From assembly GCA_015832175.1 (NCBI GenBank), contig WJXW01000014.1:620001-684000 (forward strand): a stretch of DNA of 64,000 nucleotides, in the 5' to 3' direction. The notes beneath the pieces are model-generated. The model was given only the letters and a program-made list of their open reading frames with translations. It was not told where the DNA came from and searched no databases. The stretch is from Paraphaeosphaeria minitans. Lineage: Eukaryota > Ascomycota > Dothideomycetes > Pleosporales > Didymosphaeriaceae. How positions within the stretch are numbered: the first letter of the stretch is position 1; every line of letters begins with the position of its first letter. This document shows, one piece after another, positions 1 to 12,424 of the stretch. Made by a program: the position numbers and the translations under genes.

Positions 1-384
1 ACCTACAGTTCGCTCTTCCAGAAACACTCTGAGAAAGGAAAGATGGTATATAGTGGGTCAAAGAGAGCATCGATGTTAAGCGGGTGAAAGGCAGGTTGGC
101 TACGACGTCTTGGCGCACATCGAGTTCGTCGGAAGCCTGTGCTAACAAGTAGGGGCCCTGAGAGCGGCGCGAAGTGGTGGTGATGGTGGCGGTGCTTCTC
201 GAAGGTTCGCGACGCGTGTGCGGGTGTTTGCCTTCGGCGATGCTGAGGCAAGAGCACAGTCCAATCTACACGGATGGATGCGCCTGCCCCGCCCCCACCA
301 CCAACCAACACGCGCTAGGGTCTCCGGACTTTTATATACGCAACAGACGCATTCTCATCCTCACCACCCAGCGAACACTGCACC
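1..384. other. Left-edge intergenic region and promoter of the thioredoxin-PITH gene
   Basis: No gene is supported here. A 102-codon reverse-strand frame lacks an ATG and is compositionally simple (Arg and His rich), so it is not called. The sequence just before 385 is the upstream region and leader of the thioredoxin-PITH gene. A gene lying further left and transcribed leftward cannot be excluded. Confidence 0.4.
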
Positions 385-1497
385 ATGTCGGGCTCTACAC
401 AGATATCCTCGCCCGAACAGCTACGGACCCTGCTGTCCTCGTCGCGCATCGTGGTCGTCAACTGTAAGCTGCATCCGAGTCCATGACCGCCTCCGACGAC
501 ACGACGGTGCTAATGTTGCAACCTCGAAGTCTACAACGAGTGGAACCCCGCCTGCAAGACCATATCCCCCGTCTACGACCAGCTCGCCGCCTCGCTGGCC
601 CGCCCGGGCGTCGTTTCATTCGCCAAGGTCAACGCCGAACAGCAGACGCAGATTGCGCAAAGCTACAGCGCCACAAAGTGAGCTTCCTCACGTCAAGCTT
701 GGGGTCCGCTGCTGACTATCGCCCGCAGTCCGCCCCTCTTCGTCATCTTCAAGAACGGCAACCAAGTCTCCAAGTTTACCGGTACGAACCCCCAGCAGCT
801 CTCGGACAACATCAGGAAGCTTGCCGCCGAGGTTGAGTCGGGCGAGGGCGGCTTCGGGGAAGGGTCGGGCTTGAGTGGCGGTGCTGGAGGATGGAGGGGC
901 GCTGGCCTGCCTCGGGGGTACACAGATGTCACGGACCAGGTAGACGTCCGTGGCCTGGACTTGCTGAACTCGGACAGTGAGTTTGGAGGCGTACGAACGC
1001 TCTTCGACACCACGCAGCCGAGCAGCGCGGGCAAGGGCAAGGCAGCAGGCGAGTCCAAGAAAGACTGGGTCGAGAGCGATGTCGACGAGCAGTTGATGCT
1101 GTACCTGCCATTCACGTCCACCGTCAAGGTCCACACCATACAGATCACCTCGTTCCCACCCGAGGCCGACGATGACGACGACGACGAAGTTCCGCTCCGA
1201 CCGAAGACCATACACCTCTACACGAATCGCCAGCACAACCTTGGATTCGAGGAGGCCGAAGACATCGCGCCCACGCAAACCTTCGAGCTTCAGTCATCAG
1301 ACTGGGACGAGAGCACCGGCACCGCGAAGCTGGAGCTGAGGTTCGTCAAGTTCCAAAACGTCTACTCCCTGGTGCTCTTCGTGGTGGATGGCGACGGCGA
1401 CGGTGAGAAGACGCGCATAGACCGCATCAGAATTATTGGAGAATCCGGCGAGAAGCGTGAAATGGGCAAGCTGGAGAAGGTCGGTGCTGATGATTAA
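385..1497 (+). CDS. txl1: Thioredoxin-like protein with C-terminal PITH domain (Txl1 type)
   Basis: Three exons, 385-463, 530-677 and 729-1497, join in frame to 331 residues; the introns are GT-AG, 66 and 51 nt. The N-terminal ~110 residues are a thioredoxin fold, with the active-site loop at about residue 31 and a cis-Pro-like TNPPLF near residue 76. The second half (about 150-320) is a PITH domain, with an Asp run before the segment containing RPKTIHLYTNR. Family knowledge: Txl1/TXNL1 proteins bind the proteasome and act as cytosolic-nuclear redox proteins. The active site reads WNPACK instead of WCGPCK, so the first, nucleophilic Cys is Asn and only the second remains. The ATG at 385 gives the expected thioredoxin N-terminus. 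The family call is strong; redox activity is doubtful. Confidence 0.88.
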
Positions 1498-4400
1498 TGA
1501 TTTGACTTGAGCCATTTGTTATTTACGAAGTATGTGCTCATAGGACTTGACGGAGCTCAAGGTTTCCCAGTGCCCATCCGGCATTCCCAAAAAAATAAAT
1601 AAAGCATGGCTAGATAGGATCTGACGCGTTACGACGTGTACAGAGCGAGTAATGTAGGAGCTTTCCACTTGGTGAGGGTCTTGTGTATGAATCGATTGGT
1701 TGTGTGTTCGTGCATCCAGCACGCTTCACCAAAATATGGATTAGAAAATGATCTAATGTGTGTCTATTCATATTGACATATTTTCGAATGGCTTCATGTT
1801 CTACTACTGTGAATGATCCTGCAACTGGATTGTCTCGGACAAACGTGTCAGCTTGCAAACCATCATCGGTATGGTCATCGAGACACCGTGTCCGTGAAAG
1901 CGTTGCCGACTGCTAACATGGTCGATAGCCATCTGATGTGGCTGAGCCTTGACATTTTTGCCATCCCAGCATGGGGCGCCAACCTTTGGAGCTCAATAAT
2001 CTCACAAGCAGCAAAGCATAGTCTCAGATGTATGGACCAGTGGAAACGCTGCAGCAATGGGAACTTGCCTCGACCGCATCCAGCGTGTAGAAACGGAACT
2101 CATGAGAGTGAACCCAGCATCACGCAGCCAACACACCTGATGGCATTACAGGTGATTCGCGGCTCCACCAGATGCCTAACATTGAGGCGCGGGTGCAACA
2201 GAACGCGACGCATTCGCATGCACCTCACCAGTTTCGCCATGTGATCACGCGTCTCTCCTCCCTTCGCGCTAAGAAATTTCATTTCACGGTGGTATGTTCG
2301 ACCCTTTTCCAGTGACGGCGCCACAGCAGCAGACGCCTCCACAAAGTGTATACGATCGATTATGCAATATGTTTCTTCTGGGAGATCAATGACATTTGCG
2401 TGCCACAGATTAAAACTGCACGCAAATAACGTTTTGGGAAACTTCAGAATGATCTTCGCCGCACGAAGAAGAGAAGCCGGATCCCAAGGTGCGTGAAGTT
2501 TTTGTAGGCGTTCGGAGGAAAGGTCTGGCCGTTCCGAGACGCTAGCGTGGAGGTGGAACTTCAAATTTCTGCGAGGGAGGATGGGTGGCTTCCTTTTCAT
2601 GGCCAATGACGAGAATCTTTATACATATGATAGGAAGAGAATGACCTGGCATTGCTGGGACTGATCTCACATCTACAACCACCGAGGCCTGTTTTTGAGG
2701 GGAGTGTGCGAGGCGGCGAGCTGCACATTGTCGGCTCTCAGCACAACGAGCTGCGCGACCGCGAGTTGATGAGCAGCTGAGGCTCATAGTATGACAAATG
2801 AGCACGCGACGGTTCCTTCGAATGAAACGGTGGATCGGGACGGTCAGCTTGCGGACCTGAACGCGCTGGTCTCTGCTGAGCACCGGTGATGAGCTTTGTT
2901 TGGCGATACAAGTGCGGCTGTCGATACGCAACAGGCTCGACGATGACAGCCTTTTCGACGAGCTTGGGCGTCGATGATATCCTCGCACAGCTCCTCGGCC
3001 GTCGATTATTGTTCTTGTTGCTCTCCATGCAGTTTACTGTCATTGATACAACCAACGAGCGAGGCGGCCAAGACATCCAGAACGCAAGCCGAGTGCGCAG
3101 GTTATAAGGCAAGCACAATTGCCATCTTCACAAAGACGTCCCAGCACCGCAATCATCTCCACTTCTTCAGCCGTTGGGCACGTGGAAGACGCGTTATCGC
3201 TGCTTCCTTGCGTTCTTCGGGTCTTCTACCAACCTTCTTTCGTCGCACCTGCGTTTCAAACCTCCTCTCCCCACCAACATCGCGTGGCTATGAAGAGCAA
3301 CACATTAGCCGGTGGGCAAGCGAACGTTGGGCGAGAGGACGCTGTGGAGAAGGTTCGCATGAACAGGCGGGCGAGACGGAAATGAGGCATCGTACCGATA
3401 TGGCACTCGAGGAACGTTGGCGACCATACCCATGCCGCTGACGGAAGTTCCGACTGGACGGACGGCTGGTCGATCGAGAACATCGAAGAAGCGAACGGCA
3501 AGGCTTCGCTGCAACGTTGATGCGGCCCATCCGAAGGCCTTCAAGTCACAAGCTGCATCGAAGGATGCATATCCAGTGCACTGGGCGTGACATTCGGAGC
3601 ATTCGCCCTATGCGCCGAGCCGATGCGACGGTCAAGAGGACCTTCTAAATATTCGGAAAATCTACGTGCTGGAGAGCCAATCGTTCCTTCAGCGTTTGAT
3701 CTTGGCAGCGTTTGGCCTGTTTGATCGCCCATGATTTCAATTCGTGCTACTCACCGCGTGTCTTGTAGATGGTAAAGCATCGTTTGCCAAAGAAAGCTGT
3801 CAAACAAGCATGTGAGACACGTCAAACACTTTCAGAAGCACCCCACGGACGCGTGTCAGTTCAGACGCGTCGTTCGAGAATTGGGTCAACATCATTGCGT
3901 CATCAAGCTAGGTATTACGATCAACACTTTGCCAGACTTCATGCCCAAAAGCCCAAGATCAGCTCTACGCTTGACGTCAAAGGCTTCTTGCTCGCCGAAG
4001 ACAGCCACATCCGTGGCTCGTACTACAGCAAGATCTTCCGAACGTGGTCTGGATAAGTTTCATGTTGTTACCATATGCGCCGGCATGATGGTCGGTTATT
4101 GGGAATAGTCAAACACTATGAAGTGATCCACCATAAACGCCAGCTTGAAGAGATATAAGGTTAAAGCATACTGCCCGTCAGTGATAGGCCAAGATTTCAC
4201 AGTCTATGCTCGTAGGTCAAACAACAATTCGCTGTTTCATCCATGGAAGCATCTCTATTTCCCACACGCCGTCACTGACTGGTCTTGACAACGCATAGCT
4301 GTGGCGGTGCGAATTCGCTGAGCTTTATCGACAAAGAGTGCCGAGCCGAACACGAACTTCGCCATAGACAGTGCTACAGTAGCTTCGCTTGCCGGTAGAA

Positions 4401-7400
4401 GCTGAGCCGATGGCATGGTCGACGCCATGGCACCCTACTGGCCGAGGTAAGGGCGAAGGCACATACAGCTGAATCAGGACCAAAGCCATTCATGCCACGT
4501 GATTTGACGAGAGATCTATCTTGCCGGGATGAGGCCGCCGGCAGATGCTCATCAAAGACCACGGGCAACCTGGACGAGCTGGCGTGACGGCCGGGAAGGC
4601 GTGCGCTCAGTGCTCATTGCTGACGGAGGTGTCGCCACATCAGACAGCTCCAGAGAAGCGGCCCTCGCTGAGGTCCCACTTCCCGTCTCACATTGCACGA
4701 GACACGTCTTTGAACTCACTCGCCAACCTGCCGTCTACTGCAAGTCACTGAGTTGTTCGTTCTGATGGCGAGATGCTGCCAGCTGAGGTGCATCTGCATG
4801 TGATGTGAACATGCGAAACATAGAAATGCTGGGCATCGAATGGAAGGCGTTCGCTAGCGGCACAGTTTCTTCTACGAATCCTAATGCATGCTCGACGACT
4901 GCCCAAATTTCGCGAGGCCACGGTCCAGGGACGCGGGTGGCTGTTCCTCCGGAGCCGTCTGGGGTCAAGGCATACCTGCGCCATGGCCTACTTACATACC
5001 TATGCCCTGTGTCCGTGGAAGCAGCCTCCAGCATAACTGTGCCTCGACTTTTGAGAACAAAGTACGTACTGACCACCAGGGTCTATGGTCCCTGCTCCGA
5101 CAACGGCTCGTGGACGCCCAGCGGGTTGGATCGCCAGGAAGGATGCTGCCAACTGCCTTATCTAGATTAGATGTGGAAGCGTGTGGGGTAGTTATGCAAG
5201 GGCGAGTACAACATGTTTCGACAAAATTGCGGTCGACATGGGCGTCGAATGCAGTTCAGGCTTCAAAGCCAACCTCTACTAAGCAAAGAGGCCGCTGTCA
5301 TGTCTTTTGACGCATTGACTTCCACATGTCAGATGGGCGAATGGCATTTTTGCATGCAGAAAGTCGAGACTCAGACGCGACTTCAAGCGAGCGTCTGTTT
5401 CGTATTGGTGGGGTCGTCCCGGCTACAGTCGTTCCTACGCCGCAGAACATGTTCGAGCCGAGTGTGAGGATGGTGGGCGAATCCTTCCGCCTGTCGAGCT
5501 AGGCGATCTTTGGCACGACAGACACTCACGCGATGAGTGCGAGACATTCTTGCATGAACATTCAGACGCAGGAACATACTGATTCTAACCATTTCGAAAT
5601 TACTCATGATGGATTTATGACGCTCGGGCGGATCCGCACCGAGAGCCGGTGGTACGCTACACTAACTCGACATGACGGCATATACAGGTCCGAAGGTTTG
5701 AGGCCCAGGACCAAGACAAGCCAAGGTGTGCTCTTGCCTACCCCGCCGACCAGATTGCCGTATAGACTTGGATCAGAGATTTTTCTGAAGATCAGGGTGC
5801 CCAAGGCGAGATGATAAGGTTAACAAAGTGGAGAAGGGTCATGGCCCTGTGGACGCTATGGAAGCTACGCGGGCTTCCCCGGCGCCGAGGCCCTGGTGAG
5901 GCGGATGCCAGGACCAGAGCCCGCGGATAGAGTGTCGAGGCGGAAGGGACCTCAGAGCTTCCGGGCGGGCTACTTCTGAGTCGTGCTCCTCGTGGGCCGT
6001 CGTCAGTGAGTCGTGTAGGATCGTTCATCAGGGCTTCCAGAACGTGACTAACGGCGAACAGGCTAAGGGCTGGGTGGCATCGGAAGCGTGCGCGTGTAGG
6101 AGTGGAGGGCCCAAGGTGCAGAAATATGTGTCAATTTTACAGGTAGCTCTCTACCAGAGAGCATCGTGAGACACAAGTTGGTGTTGAATACCGACGGCGT
6201 TGGGCTCTGTGGCTGTTCCTGCGTCGGTACCTGCATTAGAGGCGCTGTCGACCACCAAAGAGGCGGCTTTTCGTCACTGTGGGGGAAGAAAAGAATGGGT
6301 GACGACGCGATTGGGCGAGCGAGGTGTCCTCCACGACGTCTCGCATGCAGGCGAGCGAGCTCTGAGCGAGGACTGGGGAGGATAAAGCAGCGAGACGCCT
6401 AAGCCATATGGGGACGCAGTGGTGGCCGATGTGCATTCGTTGGTGGTGTGCAAGGCAGCATAATTTGCCGCTACCAAACCCAAAATAGAAGCTCAATGCG
6501 TTGTGCCGATTATCACAACGGGATAAGTCTTCATTGAGGGCTGACGGAGGTATACACGGGGTGCACAAAAGTAGTAACCGCGAAGATAGAAACGCCCATG
6601 CTGACTGCGTCTGCCTTTGTCTGATCCACTGCTATCGATAGAGAAGACAGGCGGTGGCATCGTGCTGGAAGGTAACAAGGTATCACAAAATCCACCTATT
6701 CTATCGCGGACAGCCTCGACGGATGCACGCCCAATGCAAGATTGAAACGCCCAATCAGCGGGCGGCGCAACTAGATGGCAGGCGGACGGGAGGCAACCAT
6801 GGATGAAGCTCTACACCATCAAGTGGCGATATGGGATGGATTGCAGCTACTCGTTTGCCATCATGTTTCACCATGTCCTGCGGCCGTCTACCGTCACATG
6901 AAGCTTCCCCACATATCCAGACGGACGGCAGCTGCAGAGCAAACCAGAACCCGCGGGCGCCGGCCTACTGCAGCAAAGCCTGGTGTTCCTGCAGGTCTCG
7001 AGTCTCTCAGCATGCCTACTGCAAGAGGCCAGCAGGACGGCCTCGTTCTGATGGCTCGATCGGGATTGTACAGCGGGATAGCCTCAACGACATACCTGTA
7101 CGCGATGCAGTCATGTTCCATCTCACGCACCCCCAGAGACAGTCTACCGTCGGGCTGTGGTTGATGAAAGTGGCCTGCAGCCCCGCGGATTCGCCCGTTG
7201 CAATGCAAGCCTGTTGAACGGCGGGCCACTGACGGCGCCTCCGGAGCACGTCGGCAGGCACAGGTTCCGTCCGTTACCTCGACATGTATCTACTTGGGCC
7301 GTCGTGACAGTGGCACCGCGTCTGGTGGCCGCGATTCGACTCGGCGCTTTTTCCATCGTGTGCCTCTGAGACGTGGTGGGTAGGTAGGTAGGCCTGCCGT

Positions 7401-7680
7401 CCACCGTCCACCGTCAGCGTCGCTGGGCGGCCAGCATAGAAGCGTTTCCAAACATGCCACATGGAAGGTCAGCAGGTCTCAGCGCGCTCTCGCGGCACAA
7501 GTGACAACAGCCAGGACCAGGGCCGTATCCAACGGGCAGCTATCACTATCGATTGGGTGGATAGGTTGTTGGCAGCCGGCGGGCATCACAGGCTGAATGT
7601 GGGCTCCTGTGTCCCGTTCGACAGAGGCAGCGTCACAGCCTGCTGCTACCGCCAGTGGCATCGTTCAACACCACGGCTGG

Positions 7681-7768
7681 CGGAGGAGCATGCAGCCCAT
7701 CATCCAGCGGAGCAGTCAACCCATATCATTCACCACCACCACGGAGGAGCACCCAGCCCATCATTCAA
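7681..7768. repeat. Degenerate tandem repeat, about three units
   Basis: A 27-nt unit at 7681-7707 recurs at 7742-7768 with 23 of 27 identical positions, and a weaker related copy lies between them from about 7707. No protein or known element explains it. It looks like a decayed minisatellite. Confidence 0.55.
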
Positions 7769-8729
7769 CACCCCCCGCGCCGCTCAGCGTGCCAGTCACG
7801 ACCACTCCTCCATGGCCAGGGCCCGGCACCTCTTCGCTCGGCGCGTGCGGATGCCCTCTTGCGGGGCCCAGAGGACGCAGTTATCTATCGATAGCAGGCT
7901 GCGGTGGGCGAGCAGGCGTAGTGCCAGCCATGGCCACAGTTGTGACGCCGGCGTGCACGACTGTGCCGGTCCTCATTTCGCGACCCTCCACGACGGCGCG
8001 GGCCAGGCGGTTGGCGGCCAATATTAGTGCATCCTGCAGCATAAAGTAATGCCGCGCGTCGTGCTGCCCTAAGCTACGCATCGGCCTCCCCACGAGTCAA
8101 CTCCCAGTCGCAGAATCATCAGTGCATCAGTCCGCGCAGGGGTCGCTGCAGCATGCATGCCCTCCACTGTGGTTGGCCCAAGTGGAGTCCGTTACTGCGC
8201 CTTTGCACGCTTCCCGACTCCCCTCCCACCATTCCACTTGACCAATTCCGTGCGTACGCCCGTCTGTGCCTGGTCATCTTTTCTTCTTCTAACCTATTCC
8301 ACGTCTCGTCGCTCGCTGATCCGTCCTACTTATCCAAGCCCTGCCCTTCTCCCATTGCCTTTTCCTTGTATTCAGGGTTTATCAACCTCTTCGCTTGTCT
8401 TTCTCATCTTCTTGATCCTCCCTTTTGGTGTACATTTGCCCTGTCTATCTCGACGGTAGTAAATAGTTACCACCAGCCCTTCCTTTGGACCCATCAACTC
8501 GTCGCGCACGACCCCATGACATCGTCCACCATCCAGTACATTACCTATTAGTAGACGGCTCGCTATATCGATCCGTTGTCCAGTCACTCCCTCCACTAGC
8601 TGCTATCGTTGCTTCTACTGCACGGCACTATCGCTACCAACAACTTAATACCCAACCAACTACGGATACATCGAGCCCCATTCCACGTGTATCACACGCT
8701 GTATAGCACGCTGTTGTAACTTCATCTGA

Positions 8730-8793
8730 GTAAGTCAAGGCACCGTGGGTACATCCAGGGCAGGAATGAATGGTCTAACATTCCATGTGGTAG
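8730..8793 (+). promoter_or_regulatory. Probable 5'-UTR intron of the Seb1-like gene
   Basis: A GTAAGT donor at 8730, a CTAAC branch site at about 8774-8778 and a TAG acceptor ending at 8793 form a 64-nt intron just upstream of the start codon at 8816. The intron contains ATGs at 8766, 8770 and 8785, none in frame with the main start. The 8766 frame would run over the start codon to 9038 if the intron were retained. Splicing removes all three. Confidence 0.6.
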
Positions 8794-8815
8794 AATACAC
8801 ACACCACACTCCGCA

Positions 8816-10563
8816 ATGGAAGGATCGTATATGCACCAACAAGCCATCGGTCCGGCGCCATTCTTCTACTACAACCCAGACCCCACAAGTGAGAAGGCAC
8901 GGCAGCACGGCCACTTCACACCGCACCCGTCAGGACAGCAACAGCACATGTTCCACGCACAGATGCTCCTGCAGAGGCCGTCGTCGTCGTCGAGCTCGCC
9001 ATCAACACCGTACCAGCCCAGCTTTGGCCCCTCATTGATGACACCCGTTGCATCGCCACAGCCCATGTACCAGAAGCCAACCATCTTGGTGCAGCCTCAA
9101 GACTCGCCCTTCCTGCACCCCATCGACACCGACTTCACATTCTTACCGGCCACACCGCCACTATCATCATGTGGCAGCAGCGTCAGCAGCCCGCCCTCAT
9201 CGTGTGACGTTCTGCCTACGCCTGTGCAGTCGTTCTTCCCTGGCGTGGGTATCGAGGGCGTCAAGCAGGGTTGCGAAGAGGAGGTTTTCACTGAGATTCT
9301 GGCTCCTGGCGCGGACTGGCCCGGTTCTGCTTCACCGCCAATGACTCCAGGTAAGAGGAACAAAGCGACGCGTCCATCCGACGTTGTGGCGCATAAATGT
9401 GGTGGAGATGGCGGGCTGACTTTGCGACAGTTTACATCCAGCCACAAGCGCCCGCGCTTGGACAGGGGTCTTACCTGCTCTCTGCCACCTCCTGCCCCTC
9501 TCTTACCCCTTCACCATCACCGCGTCCTCAATTCGCCGAGGCTGAGAACAACTTCTGCAACCCGCAGGATCTGCTCAACATTGCAGCCTCGTCCGGTCCG
9601 TGCCTGCCGACGCTTTTCTCGGGTGACGAGGAGCACCGGGTGATTCTCAAGGGTGAGACCGCCAAGCCTTTCGAGCCCGTGCAGTCATTTAACCCCAGCG
9701 GCTTGCCTGCTTGGGAGCCCCTTTTGGACTTTGAGCTCGACTCCGAGGACGATTTCAGCACCAGCTTTGTTGCCTATCCGTCGGCTGAGAGCACGCACTA
9801 CTTTGGCAGCAAGCGCCTGCGCACTGAGGTGCCTGAGCTCATCACACCCGAGGAGGACTCGTTCACCGACGAGAGCTATCTCGACTCCGAGGACGACTTC
9901 ATCATCCACGGCCTGCCTTTGACCCCGTGCTCTTTCGACAGCGAGATGGCTTCCGAGCCTCTGCCCAAGAGGCGCTCGAGCAAGAAGACGGCCAAGGACA
10001 CCAGCGACAGCGAGTCCACCGAGCAGCAGCAGACGTCCGGTGACAGCACCCAGTCTGGCGCTTCGAGCCAGCGCGACTCCAGTGCCAATGACAATGCCAT
10101 GACCTCCAGTTCGGACGACAACGACAGCCCGCCTCCTCAGCCAACCAGCCGACGTGGCCGCAAGCAATCTCTTACCGAGGACCCAAGCAAGACTTTCGTT
10201 TGCCAGCTCTGCAACCGCCGCTTCCGTCGCCAGGAGCACCTCAAGCGCCACTACCGCTCGCTCCACACGCACGAGAAGCCCTTTGAGTGCACCGACTGCG
10301 GCAAGACGTTTTCGCGCTCCGACAACCTCTCGCAGCACCAGCGCACCCACGGAGCCGGCGCCATGGTGATGGGTGTCCTCGAGCCCAATGAGATGTCCGC
10401 ACAGCAGGATGTCAACTACGCACACCAAGACCCCGCCATGCTCGGCCAGATCTTGTACTCTGCTGCTGCCAACATCTCTAGCTCGTCAAGCTCGGATGGC
10501 TTCTCAACAGACCTCGAAGCGTCGCCCATCTCCAAGATGCGCAAGCGCAGACGGGACGATTAG
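8816..10563 (+). CDS. seb1: C2H2 zinc-finger stress transcription factor, Seb1/MsnA/Msn2 type
   Basis: Exons 8816-9350 and 9431-10563 join in phase 1 across an 80-nt GT-AG intron and give 555 residues. Two adjacent C2H2 fingers lie at about residues 434-487 (motifs [32 protein letters not shown]); this Arg-rich pair with an RSDNL-type second helix is the signature of Msn2/Msn4, Aspergillus MsnA and Trichoderma Seb1. Family knowledge: these bind AGGGG stress elements and activate osmotic, oxidative and heat-stress genes. The rest is low complexity: Ser/Pro/Gln-rich N-terminus, acidic middle with [12 protein letters not shown] repeats that may activate transcription, and a basic C-terminal KMRKRRRDD that may be a nuclear signal. 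A probable leader intron precedes the start. The class is sure; exact orthology is likely. Confidence 0.88.
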
Positions 10564-12424
10564 GATTCCATCCCTGGCTCTTTTTCCTTTCGGCCTTCTT
10601 CACGACCCGACATGACCATCTCTCCTCTAGCCACACTCCGTAACAGGAGTACAGCACCCTAATGCTGCACCCGTCTGCTTAATGTCGTCACGCAACGGCG
10701 GCTCGGCTTATAGACTGGCGGACTGGGGCTCACCTTTGTTCATTCCACCTAGGCGCAAAAGCCCTCTCTTGCCCACCCCTTTCTTGTGTATTCTGCTGAG
10801 TCTGCTCATACTGCCTCTTGCATCAGCGTTTGCCTTTTTGCCTGGGGCGTTTCTTCCAATCCTGGGTCGGTAGGCGGATTGGCGCGGTATTGGTCGGTCG
10901 GTGGGTACAAATGCCTCTTGGCTCGGATAGACATTTCTCCCTGGTGTTCTCTGGTTTTGCCTTTTTTTTTTCTCTGCCTTTTCATCTACGCGGGGATCAT
11001 ATCAAACACTCGCTCACGAACGCCATGGCCATCAGAATCCTCCGGGGCCTGGTTTGTCCGTCAGCACACCTGTCACACATCACACGCATGTGCTTGAGTT
11101 CTTACGCTCGTTGTAATAGTGGGTTGGGTCCTCGCGCCCGCCCGTGGTTGGCACATTCTGGAAATTTGTCAGTTTCGATTCGATAAGAGAAGGAAAAAAC
11201 AAACTGTAGTTGTATCTACCTTTCTTGCTTCTCCGTGTGTGGTTTCTGCTCCTCTGCTGGGTTTCTGTCGCGATTGCGTGGCTTGTAGATTAAGTGCTGG
11301 CACTTGTATCGCCGTAATACGTCTTAATATCTCAATGGGTGGTAGTGCATGATGCATTGTCCCGTGCGAGCAAATCTGCCGTGTAGTATGCCGTGGATGG
11401 TGCCTCTATGCTTGTCCTGTACTAGCGAGAGGTAGATTTTGTGGGTGAAAGGAGGGTAGCCCTGGTATACGCTTGCGGGTCTCGATGTCCGTGGTGCTTT
11501 GCTGTGCTGTGCCTTCCTTGCATAGCGTGGAGATGTCTTCCCTTGGATCACCACATCCTGAGCTGCCGTGCTGCTGTACTCACGGGCCGCACATAGGTGG
11601 TTACACAGTCTTCCTCGTGTTGTATTTACGGTCTCTTCGTGGTGAATGCATTCGCGTCCAGCCACCTCCGGGCCGCATCCTAGTCAATGGAAATCTAGTC
11701 GGAGGCAGAGACTGACTTGCTGAGGGCACTTCTTGCTTGTCCGCTCGGATCATGAGTACACGAACGTCAACTTCCGCGTGGCTTTCTAGACGAAGGGTTT
11801 TCGGCGCTGCCAAGTCAGCGCGTTTGGGTGTATCGTTTCTGGTCAAGTCCCGCTCGGACTGTCAATGTGGGATCTGAGCTTAATATATTTTGTGCGTCGA
11901 AATACGGACGATCTCGTTGGTGGGCACGTCAACGAGTATGAGGAAAGTGGACGGAAAGAGAGCATGATTGATTGATGGGCTTCAGGGTCCAGGGTGCACG
12001 GGAAAGTTCAAACGACGCCTCCGTCACGAGCCGGTGCGAGCTACGCTGGGTGCATTTCTGCATAGTCAGAATTCGGAATCCATGGCGCCCAAGTACCTAC
12101 GCACCTTCCACAAGCTTTGGTCAAGCTTTGGTTTTGATGCGTGTAATCGTACGGTACCTACCTAAGACCTCCTCTCGAAACATAGAGTACCTACCTGCAT
12201 CTTCGTCCGCAGTGTCGCTTCGCGCATACGTCTCGCCGTGTCGCGAATATTCCATGTCGGCAATGAGAAAATCATCGTCCTGGTCGTAGTCCTTGAGCTC
12301 GTTTGCAATTCAGGATGGAGGCCATCTTCGTGAGAAACATTTTTTCGCACCTTCCTCACCTCTAGCTCCGCACCCCACCAGTCCCTCACCGCGCGTATCG
12401 CCGCAACACCACGCTCATTCCAAT
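10564..12424. other. Intergenic: 3' UTR of the Seb1-like gene and DPH6 upstream region
   Basis: No coding frame of substance. Near the DPH6 side there are three TACCTAC heptamers (12094-12100, 12155-12161, 12188-12194) and an 11-bp perfect tandem duplication at 12111-12132. The left part is T-rich on the plus strand and probably belongs to the 3' UTR of the zinc-finger gene. Confidence 0.5.
12111..12132. repeat. 11-bp perfect tandem duplication upstream of DPH6
   Basis: The unit CAAGCTTTGGT occurs twice head to tail at 12111-12121 and 12122-12132, among the three TACCTAC heptamers of the DPH6 promoter. Confidence 0.7.

Larger units (their letters stand above)
1498..8815. other. 7.3-kb region without a credible gene; long upstream region of the Seb1-like gene
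   Basis: Both strands carry many open frames of 60-190 codons, but none shows a recognisable domain, a consistent codon bias, or splice sites that would join frames into a longer protein. There is no rRNA or tRNA signature that I can see, no transposase or reverse-transcriptase motif, and no AT-rich RIP block. Local features are a (TAGG)-type run near 7380-7392, imperfect tandem units at 7681-7768, a stress-element core AGGGG at 8138-8142, and a pyrimidine-rich tract at about 8270-8440 typical of fungal promoters and leaders. The right part is therefore likely the regulatory region and 5' UTR of the 8816 gene; the rest is unexplained. Confidence 0.5.

Noticed and set aside
3..311. 102-codon minus-strand frame at the left edge
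   Set aside because: No ATG, low-complexity His and Arg runs, no splice context linking it to a longer gene.
1498..8815. Transposon, tRNA, rRNA or CRISPR-like array in the gene desert
   Set aside because: Looked for tRNA B-box sequences, reverse-transcriptase or transposase motifs and regularly spaced repeats; none found by eye.
9685..10428. 247-codon open frame antisense to the Seb1-like gene
   Set aside because: Same codon-bias effect; the sense strand encodes clear zinc fingers.
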